From NCBI GenBank assembly GCA_015485495.1, contig WFTL01000085.1, forward strand, positions 1 through 61,582: DNA of 61,582 bases. The letters run 5' to 3'. Below the pieces are notes generated by a model that made no database searches, was not told where the DNA came from, and saw only the letters and a program-made list of their open reading frames with translations. The translations under genes were made by a program, and so were the position numbers. Below, one piece after another: positions 55,696 through 61,582 of this stretch. How positions within the stretch are numbered: position 1 is the first letter of the stretch; the number at the start of each line of letters is the position of its first letter. The stretch is from Planctomycetaceae bacterium. GTDB taxonomy: Bacteria; Planctomycetota; Planctomycetia; Planctomycetales; Planctomycetaceae.

Positions 55696-56452
55696 GGTCC
55701 TGCTCCCGGTGTTGTGGCCTGTGGTCGGGCCGGAGGACGGAAATCCCGCGGAACCGTTCGCCGGCCAGCTTCAGGATGGCAGTCAGCGCCCCGACGGCTT
55801 CCTTCCAGTTGATTTTGGTTTCCCCGAACCGGCGGTTCTGAAACACGATGGGCGTTTCGGCAAACGTGGCTCCGGCCTGACGACAGCGGTACAGGACTTC
55901 TTCGAGAAATCCGTATCCGGAACAGACGACGCGGTCCCAGTCGATTTCGGCCAGTTTGTTCACGCGGTAGCAGCGGTAGCTGCCGCTGTTGTCCTGTGTC
56001 TTCAGTCCCAGCAGCAGCCGTGCATAGAAATTGATGCTGCGGCTGATGAGTCGGCGGCGCCAGTTCCAGTCGACGGAGCCGCCTCCGTCCACATACCGCG
56101 ATCCGATGGCCACATCGCAGCGATCCATGCAGCTCAGCAGATCGGGGATATATTTCGGATCGTGACTGAAGTCGGCATCCAGACAGATGACCAGATCGTA
56201 ATGGCCTTCGATGGCTTTTCGAAATCCTGTCAGCACGGCGGATCCCAGCCCCAGTTTTCCGGGACGAACGATCAGATCGATGCGGGAATCGTCTTTCTGC
56301 AGTTCGCGGACGGCTGCGGCCGTTCCGTCCGGAGAGGAATCGTCGATGACGAGAATGTCGGCATCCGGGGCGACGGCGCGCAGAGCCGGCAGCAGCAGCC
56401 GCACGTTGTCGACTTCGTTGTAGGTACAGACAGTGATCAGCAGGTGCGGCAT
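55673..56452 (-). CDS. Family 2 glycosyltransferase (polyprenol-phosphate mannosyltransferase-like)
   Basis: 259 residues. VCTYNEVDNVRLLLPALRAVAPDADILVIDDSSPDGTAAAV and LVICLDADFSHDPKYIPDLLS carry the nucleotide-sugar and metal-binding Asp residues. DNSGSYRCYRVNKL and FQNRRFGETKINWKEAVGAL are typical of Dpm1/polyprenol monophosphomannose synthases. Soluble, no membrane segment, so it resembles the Dpm1 catalytic subunit. It is followed by a small membrane protein that may act as partner. Confidence 0.93.
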   Translation of the reverse strand: MPHLLITVCTYNEVDNVRLLLPALRAVAPDADILVIDDSSPDGTAAAVRELQKDDSRIDLIVRPGKLGLGSAVLTGFRKAIEGHYDLVICLDADFSHDPKYIPDLLSCMDRCDVAIGSRYVDGGGSVDWNWRRRLISRSINFYARLLLGLKTQDNSGSYRCYRVNKLAEIDWDRVVCSGYGFLEEVLYRCRQAGATFAETPIVFQNRRFGETKINWKEAVGALTAILKLAGERFRGISVLRPDHRPQHREQDRDDRPVS

Positions 56453-56478
56453 CGGCTGGCTGCGGCGACGCAGTCCCT

Positions 56479-57726
56479 TCAGGAACCGGAACGGGGAACA
56501 GCGGACGGCCGATCGACCTGGGCCGCCGCGTCAGAAAACAAAAGCCGCTCCAGATGCAGCGGCGGAATGCCCAGCCGGTCGGAGAACTGCGCCAGCTGCT
56601 GTTCTGCTGCCTGAGCAGCCAGGGAACGGGCCTGTTCGTCGGTCCGGCGCACGGCACGAATGAGCACATTGCGGGGGGTGTGTTCCGTTTCAATGAATTC
56701 GATGACCTGTGTCTGCCATCCGGCGCGTTCCAGAATGGCCGCCCGCACCGCATCGGTCGCCAGAACACACAGGCGTTCTTTCAGAATGCCGTGGCGTTCC
56801 AGCAGCGGAAGCGGCTGCCGGTCGGCGGAGGCCAGAAGTTCATGCTGGCAGCAGGGGACGGCCAGAATCACGTCTGAGTCCCACTGCACGGCGCGGGCCA
56901 GAGCATCGTCGGTGGCCGTGTCGCAGGCATGCAGAGAAATCACCAGATGAACGGGCGGCTCCAGCCGACAGCCGGCGATGTCGCCCTGTTCGAAGTGCAG
57001 TCCCGGAAGCTGCAGCGATTCGCTGATGCGGCGGCAGGAATCAATCACGTCCTGCCGGCGATCGAGTCCCAGAATGTCGACCCGGCGGCCGGCGACACGG
57101 GTCAGATAGTGATGCACGGCGAAGGTCAGGGAACTTTTGCCGCATCCGAAATCCACCACGCGGACCACGTCGTCCTGCGGAAGGCGATCGACCACATCGG
57201 CGATGAATTCCACATAACGGTTGATCTGACGGAACTTCCGATAGTGCCGTTTTCTCACACGGCCTTCGGGGGTCATGATGCCGGTTTCGATGAGAAACGG
57301 AACCGGTTCGTTTTCCGGCAGCAGATAAGCACGTCTGCGGTTGTGATCGGCTGTCTGCGAACTGTCCGAATCTGCTGGCCGGAACGACCGGTCCGGCTGC
57401 AGCCGGCAGCGTCCCCGGCGGCTGTAACGGGCGGTCCAGGCACGGTGATCGCATGTCAGGTGGATGTGGCGATAGTCGCATCCGGCATGGCGAACAAGCT
57501 GTTCGGCCGTTTCGTGATCGCTGAGATTCGTGTGATGCATCTGATTCTGCTGCCGGCCGGACCACTGGAAGCAGTCGCCGCGGCGCAGCGTCACCCGGCG
57601 GATATCGATCCGTTCCGGCAGGTCCGCATCGCGCCGCACCGGACGCGACAGAACGGCATGCCGCAGCCGTCCGGACCGGATCGTGTCGTGAATGAGCGTT
57701 TTCAGTTGTTCGCTGTCGTCCGTCAT
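56479..57726 (-). CDS. SAM-dependent methyltransferase (Methyltransf_32-like)
   Basis: 415 residues. The SAM-binding motif I is VRVVDFGCGKSSLTFAVHHYL, followed by VDILGLDRRQDVIDSC, LHFEQGDIAG and VHLVISLHACDTATDDALARAVQWDSDVILAVPCCQHEL. The combination of F-G-C-G-K, HACDTATD and CCQHEL is that of the TRMT13/GSTCD-like methyltransferase group. An N-terminal 150-residue region of unknown fold precedes it. Likely an RNA or protein methyltransferase; the substrate is unknown. Confidence 0.88.
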   Translation of the reverse strand: MTDDSEQLKTLIHDTIRSGRLRHAVLSRPVRRDADLPERIDIRRVTLRRGDCFQWSGRQQNQMHHTNLSDHETAEQLVRHAGCDYRHIHLTCDHRAWTARYSRRGRCRLQPDRSFRPADSDSSQTADHNRRRAYLLPENEPVPFLIETGIMTPEGRVRKRHYRKFRQINRYVEFIADVVDRLPQDDVVRVVDFGCGKSSLTFAVHHYLTRVAGRRVDILGLDRRQDVIDSCRRISESLQLPGLHFEQGDIAGCRLEPPVHLVISLHACDTATDDALARAVQWDSDVILAVPCCQHELLASADRQPLPLLERHGILKERLCVLATDAVRAAILERAGWQTQVIEFIETEHTPRNVLIRAVRRTDEQARSLAAQAAEQQLAQFSDRLGIPPLHLERLLFSDAAAQVDRPSAVPRSGS

Positions 57727-57848
57727 GATCGCAAATCGGAAACAGGGCGATACACTGGTGCCGGAGATTCGCCGGCGGCCGGTCCGGATTCGACGGCCAT
57801 GTACCGATCGTCCGTCCGGTCGGTCGCCTCTGATACTGGTACGTTCTG

Positions 57849-58025
57849 ATGGCGCTCAACAAAAAACAAAAGAAGCGGATTGATGCGGCCAGAAAGAAGA
57901 TGGAACGCCTCCGGCAGCTCCTGAAGGCCGCTCGGATGCAGCCGGATGATCCCGACGACATTCCTCGTCTGGAAGCCGAAATCCGGGCGGTGGAGGATGA
58001 AATCGAAAAGATTCGCAATGGCTGA
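57849..58025 (+). CDS. Small charged coiled-coil protein, 58 residues
   Basis: [20 protein letters not shown] opens a helix rich in Lys, Arg, Glu and Leu with heptad-like spacing ([11 protein letters not shown] and [17 protein letters not shown]). Its end overlaps the start of the next gene by eight nt, suggesting coupling. No family recognised. Confidence 0.65.
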   Translation: MALNKKQKKRIDAARKKMERLRQLLKAARMQPDDPDDIPRLEAEIRAVEDEIEKIRNG

Positions 58026-58497
58026 ACTGTCCGATGCCGCCGCGTTTCCTCCCACGGTCATTGTGGTGCATCCCCGGGAGCGGCGGTCGAAATGCACCGT
58101 GGAGCCTCTGCGGGGCCGCAGCGATTTCGTGTTCGTCCGGTTTCCCGATCCGGTTCCGGTCCGTCTGGACGGATACGTGCGTCTGGGAATGGGCGGCCCG
58201 CTGCTGACGGAAGCCGATGCGGCCTGCGGCCTGCTGGTACTCGACGGCACCTGGCGGCTCGCTCAGCGCATGGAACCGTTTTATTCGGAACTGCCCGTGC
58301 GATCGCTGCCACCTGTCCGAACGGCCTATCCGCGCACATCACGGGTGTTCCGGGATCCGTCCGGAGGACTGGCCACGATCGAAGCCGTCTACGCCGCTCA
58401 GCGCATTCTTCAGCGGCCGGTGACCGGACTGCTGGATGCGTATTACTGGAAAGACGAATTTCTTGCCGCCAACGACTGGCTTTCGGCGGCCGACTGA
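58018..58497 (+). CDS. Tsr3/DTW-like aminocarboxypropyltransferase family protein
   Basis: 159 residues from ATG 58018. [59 protein letters not shown] and [22 protein letters not shown] resemble the DUF367/Tsr3 and DTW-domain superfamily, which transfers the aminocarboxypropyl group of SAM to rRNA or tRNA bases. The D-G-T-W motif is intact. Substrate in this organism not determined. Confidence 0.75.
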   Translation: MAELSDAAAFPPTVIVVHPRERRSKCTVEPLRGRSDFVFVRFPDPVPVRLDGYVRLGMGGPLLTEADAACGLLVLDGTWRLAQRMEPFYSELPVRSLPPVRTAYPRTSRVFRDPSGGLATIEAVYAAQRILQRPVTGLLDAYYWKDEFLAANDWLSAAD

Positions 58498-58903
58498 CGG
58501 GCACCGGCCGGGGGGCAGCGATTGGGGGAGGCACCGACTGATGGGCACCGGCAGCCGCATCCATGCCGTGTGACTCCTTGCCGGAGAAAGGATGGTCCGG
58601 ATTGCGGGGATGGCAGGGAAATTCCCTGCAGCAATCCTCATTTCAGTGACGCGGCCGATTGCAACGCCGCCAGGACAGTGCAATTATGGCTTTTCCGGAC
58701 TGTCCGGCGACTGTTTCACGACTGTTTCGCGGCTGAGTCGAACCGGGCTGAGTCGAACCGGGGGGGAGTCGGCATGCGGAGCGTCTTCACGGCGGCCGTG
58801 GCCGCCGCAGTCCGGACGGTCGGGACGCCGGGACGCTTTTTTTCGGGAACGTATGTGCGGCGTTCTGATGGCGCCGTTTTTCACCCGTTTCTGACGAATC
58901 CAT
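58498..58903. other. Intergenic region with several short tandem repeats
   Basis: 406 nt. Repeats: CTGACGGGCACCGGC at 58495-58509 and CTGATGGGCACCGGC at 58538-58552; CGACTGTTTC followed by A or G twice at 58708-58729; and GGCTGAGTCGAACCG twice at 58731-58760. It should contain the promoter of the response-regulator operon. No gene recognised. Confidence 0.55.
58731..58760. repeat. 15-nt perfect tandem duplication
   Basis: GGCTGAGTCGAACCG repeated twice, directly after a two-unit CGACTGTTTC repeat (58708-58729). Located 144 nt upstream of the response-regulator gene. Confidence 0.85.
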
Positions 58904-60265
58904 TTGACACGAAAGATCAGACAGGTGCCGCATCCGACATTTCAGCACAAGTCGATTCTGATTGTCGAAGACGAAGACATCATTCGGGAAACTCTGGCTG
59001 AGTTCGTGGCGGGCGAAGGTTTTCAGGTCGCCACGGCCGGCACGGTCGAGGAAGCGCTCAAACTGGTCCGCGAACGGGATTACGACGTCGGCATCTGCGA
59101 TGTCCAGCTTCCCGACGGGGACGGTGTTCAGCTTCTGCGGCGTCTGCACCGCATCAATCCGGCCATGTTCGTTCTCATCATTTCCGCCTACGCCACCGTG
59201 GAAAACGCGGTGGAAGCGTTTACGGCCGGGGCGTTCGATTATCTGGTCAAACCGGTCAATTTCGATGAACTGACGCGGCGTCTTGAACGGCTGTTCAAAT
59301 TCCAGGATCTGTATCTGGAAAACCAGAAGCTGCGCAAGGATCTGGACCGTTCGGCCGGCTTCGATCAGATCATCGGCAGCAGCCGCGTTCTGCAGGATCT
59401 TCTGAAAACGATTCGCAAGGTGGCCGCCACGGGATCGAATGTTCTGCTGGTGGGAGAAACGGGCACCGGCAAAGAACTGTTCGCGCGTGAAATCCACGCC
59501 GCCGGTCCCAGCAAAGAAGAAAAGTTCGTTTCGGTCAACTGCGGGGTGCGTCCCGTGGAACAGCTCGAAGCCCACCTGTTCGGTTCCGGAGAAGACCAGC
59601 CGGGGCTGTTTCAGACGGCCGGCGGCGGCACACTGTTTCTCGATGAAATCGCTCAGCTTCCCCTGGGCACTCAGACAGAACTGCTGCGGGCCATCGAATA
59701 CGAAGAAGTGCTGCCCAGCGGGTCGTCGGAACCGGTGCGGGCGTCTGCCCGCATCATCGCCGCCACATCCCGCGATCTGATGCGGGAAGTGACGGAAGGC
59801 CGGTTTTCGGAAGACCTGTTTTATCGTCTGGACGGCGTGAAGATCCGCATCCCGCCGCTGAGAGAACGTCTGGACGATATTCCCGAACTGGTGGAATACT
59901 TCATGCAGCGTCACTGTGAAACGATGCGCAAGCGGGTCACCGGCGCGACCAGCGACACCATCCGCACTCTGATGGCCGCTCACTGGAAAGGCAACATCCG
60001 TCAGCTCGACAACGCCATCGAACGAGCCGTGATGATGTGCGAAACGGACGAAATTCAGCCGACGGACCTGCCGCCCGATCTGCTGGGTGTCGGCACGAGT
60101 CTTCCGGACACGGACGACCTGCGATCGGCTCTGCGGCATTATGAGCGTCTGCACATCACTCGGGTTCTGAAGCAGTGTCCCGACAAGAAAGAAGCCGCCA
60201 AACGTCTGAAGCTGGGGCTGTCGAGCCTGTATCGCAAGATCGAAGAACTGAAGATCGAACTGTAA
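58904..60265 (+). CDS. NtrC-like response regulator lacking the GAFTGA loop
   Basis: 453 residues from a TTG at 58904; a GTG at 58925 is an alternative. Receiver domain about residues 15-135: ILIVEDED, phospho-acceptor Asp in GICDVQLPDGDG, and LVKPVN Lys. AAA+ domain: Walker A GETGTGKELFA, Walker B GGGTLFLDEIAQLPL, sensor I IIAATSRDL and arginine-finger segment FYRLDGVKIRIPPLRERLDDI. Where sigma-54 activators have ELFGHEKGAFTGA, this protein reads HLFGSGEDQPGLFQTAGGG, so the sigma-54-contacting loop is deleted. The C-terminus is a Fis-type HTH (KEAAKRLKLGLSSLYRKIEELKI). First of a three-gene set with fabZ and mutY. Confidence 0.93.
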   Translation: MTRKIRQVPHPTFQHKSILIVEDEDIIRETLAEFVAGEGFQVATAGTVEEALKLVRERDYDVGICDVQLPDGDGVQLLRRLHRINPAMFVLIISAYATVENAVEAFTAGAFDYLVKPVNFDELTRRLERLFKFQDLYLENQKLRKDLDRSAGFDQIIGSSRVLQDLLKTIRKVAATGSNVLLVGETGTGKELFAREIHAAGPSKEEKFVSVNCGVRPVEQLEAHLFGSGEDQPGLFQTAGGGTLFLDEIAQLPLGTQTELLRAIEYEEVLPSGSSEPVRASARIIAATSRDLMREVTEGRFSEDLFYRLDGVKIRIPPLRERLDDIPELVEYFMQRHCETMRKRVTGATSDTIRTLMAAHWKGNIRQLDNAIERAVMMCETDEIQPTDLPPDLLGVGTSLPDTDDLRSALRHYERLHITRVLKQCPDKKEAAKRLKLGLSSLYRKIEELKIEL

Positions 60266-60274
60266 AGCGGCTTC

Positions 60275-60706
60275 ATGAATCGTGCGGACATTCAGCAGCG
60301 CATTCCGCATCGCGATCCGTTTCTGTGGCTGGATGAAATCACGGAACTGACGGATACCCGCGTCACGGCCCGCCGCTTTCTCGATCCGAAACTGCCTGTG
60401 TTTTCCGGACACTACCCGGGGTTTCCCGTGTTTCCGGGAGTCCTGCAGTGCGAAGCCTGTTTTCAGGCCGGTGCGGTGCTCATTTCAGAAATCGCTTCGC
60501 CTGCGGCCGGACAGGTGCCCGTGGTCACCCGTCAGAACAGCACGCAGTTTCGCCGGCTGGTGCGTCCCGGCGACACACTGCAGATCGACGTGGAACTGAC
60601 CGAACAACTGGCTTCTGCCTGGTTCATGAAGGGCCGCGTGTCGGTGGACGGCCAGGTCAGTGCCCGTCTGGAATTCGCCTGCACGCTGGCGGCCGTTGAA
60701 GGCTGA
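60275..60706 (+). CDS. fabZ: 3-hydroxyacyl-ACP dehydratase FabZ-like
   Basis: 143 residues. IPHRDPFLWLDEITEL is the N-terminal FabZ signature and FSGHYPGFPVFPGVLQCEACFQAGAVL contains the catalytic His and Glu of the hot-dog dehydratases. Length equals E. coli FabZ (about 150). Placed nine nt after the regulator gene and nine nt before mutY, so the three are probably cotranscribed. Confidence 0.9.
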   Translation: MNRADIQQRIPHRDPFLWLDEITELTDTRVTARRFLDPKLPVFSGHYPGFPVFPGVLQCEACFQAGAVLISEIASPAAGQVPVVTRQNSTQFRRLVRPGDTLQIDVELTEQLASAWFMKGRVSVDGQVSARLEFACTLAAVEG

Positions 60707-60715
60707 GGGGACCTG

Positions 60716-61582
60716 GTGGCTGCGTACCCTGATGACCTGCCCGATTCCTGGCGGCGCACCGTCCGTTCGGTTCTGCTTCGCTGGTACCGCAGGCACGCCC
60801 GCTGCCTGCCGTGGCGGGAATCGGCCGATCCCTACCGCGTGTGGATCAGCGAGATCATGCTGCAGCAGACCACCATTGCCGCCGTGACGCCGTATTTCGA
60901 ACGGTTCTGCCGTCGGTTTCCGGATGTCGACCGCCTGGCGAACGCACCGGAACACGAAGTGCTCCGTCTGTGGGAAGGCCTGGGCTACTATTCCCGGGCC
61001 CGCAATCTGCATCGGGCGGCCCGCATCGTCGTCGATCGCCACGGCGGACACTTTCCCGAATCGGTGGCGGAACTGGAGGCTCTGCCGGGAATCGGCCCGT
61101 ACACGGCACGGGCTGTGGCATCGTTCGCTTTTGGTCGGCCCGTCGGCATTCTGGAAACGAATACGCAGCGTCTGTATGCGCGTCTGATCGAACTGAACGA
61201 ACCGGTCAGCGCGTCCGCATCCCGCAGGCTGCTGTGGAACTTTGCAGACTGGGTGGTGTCTCCGCGGCAGCCCGGCCGTTTCAATCAGGCGGCCATGGAC
61301 ATCGGTTCGACGATCTGTGTTCCTCGCAGTCCGGACTGTTCCGTCTGCCCTCTGAAAACGCACTGCAGTGCATTTCGAAACGGCCGGCAGCACGAACTTC
61401 CGATTGTTGCGGACCGGCCCCGCACCACAGCCGTGACAGAAGTGGCTCTTGCCATTCAGCGCGGTCCCCGCGTGCTCATGCGGCAGATCGCCGACGGAGA
61501 GCGATGGGCCGGCCTGTGGGATTTCGTCCGTTTTCCGGTTTCGAACGATCAGGGAGACCGTCTGCAGCGGCTGCCGCCGGCC
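60716..61582 (+). CDS. mutY: A/G-specific adenine glycosylase MutY (partial)
   Basis: 289 codons to the right edge, from a GTG at 60716 preceded by GAGGGG six nt upstream. WISEIMLQQTTIAAVTPYFERF contains the catalytic Glu of MutY and LEALPGIGPYTARAVASFAFG the helix-hairpin-helix. At the position of the second acid (Asp138 in E. coli, in ILDGNVKRV) this protein reads ILETNTQRL, with Glu. The iron-sulfur cluster ligands are present (C-x6-C-x2-C-x5-C in ICVPRSPDCSVCPLKTHC). The C-terminal NUDIX-like domain begins and runs off the window. Confidence 0.93.
   Translation, partial: MAAYPDDLPDSWRRTVRSVLLRWYRRHARCLPWRESADPYRVWISEIMLQQTTIAAVTPYFERFCRRFPDVDRLANAPEHEVLRLWEGLGYYSRARNLHRAARIVVDRHGGHFPESVAELEALPGIGPYTARAVASFAFGRPVGILETNTQRLYARLIELNEPVSASASRRLLWNFADWVVSPRQPGRFNQAAMDIGSTICVPRSPDCSVCPLKTHCSAFRNGRQHELPIVADRPRTTAVTEVALAIQRGPRVLMRQIADGERWAGLWDFVRFPVSNDQGDRLQRLPPA

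Noticed and set aside
58787-60412. Minus-strand open frame of 541 codons
   Set aside because: Antisense to the NtrC-like gene and the start of fabZ, with no domain motif.

Overview
The window looks like chromosomal DNA from a planctomycete (Planctomycetota). It is GC-rich and carries several hallmarks of that phylum: a multidomain PSCyt1/PSCyt2/PSD1 cytochrome-like protein next to a Tat-exported DUF1501 protein, a lipoprotein of the planctomycete TolC type, a twin-arginine beta-propeller hydrolase, and many small proteins of no known family. Species cannot be named from the sequence. Start codons are often ambiguous because Shine-Dalgarno sequences are weak, and long antisense ORFs mirror most real genes.

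Layout. 1-5.3 kb (minus): a TolC-family lipoprotein cut by the window edge, then an MBOAT acyltransferase, an SGNH-type protein and a small alpha/beta hydrolase that look like a polymer O-acylation operon. 5.7-9.1 kb: a hypothetical protein, then a LeuA-like synthase without regulatory domain, translationally coupled to a cysteine desulfurase. 9.4-16.1 kb (plus): a flagellar operon fliL-fliM-fliN-fliO-fliP-flhA followed by three uncharacterised genes; fliQ, fliR and flhB are absent between fliP and flhA. 16.2-21.1 kb (minus): a cupin, an ABC-2 exporter, a polyprenol kinase-like protein, a PP2C phosphatase and a PIG-L deacetylase. 21.5-25.7 kb: an OmpA lipoprotein, a short-chain dehydrogenase, a hypothetical protein and a Tat-exported hydrolase-like protein. 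25.7-31.8 kb (minus): a complete pyruvate dehydrogenase set aceE-aceF-lpd. 32.3-36.4 kb: a sialidase-like protein and an 800-residue charge-segregated membrane-anchored protein.

36.4-37.6 kb is a low-GC island with one nuclease-like gene, probably acquired. It is followed by dprA and a SixA-like phosphatase (minus), the PSCyt/DUF1501 pair closed by a clear terminator, and a phosphatase-like protein ending in a c-type heme motif. 46.0-49.9 kb: a sigma-70 family factor, an ExeA-like ATPase, purM and an orphan ABC-2 permease. 50.4-51.85 kb is mostly without recognisable genes but holds a palindromic repeat and a DUF559 remnant. 51.9-58.5 kb: an M24 peptidase, a membrane HEPN/zinc-ribbon protein, a STAS protein, a glycosyltransferase with a membrane partner, a methyltransferase and a Tsr3/DTW-like protein. 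58.9-61.6 kb (plus): an NtrC-like regulator lacking the GAFTGA loop, fabZ, and mutY cut by the window edge.

Most genes are housekeeping or envelope functions. The most unusual items are the GAFTGA-less regulator, the HEPN/transmembrane/zinc-ribbon fusion, the phosphatase-heme fusion, the 800-residue protein flanked by strong hairpins, the low-GC nuclease island, and a 21-bp palindrome present twice.
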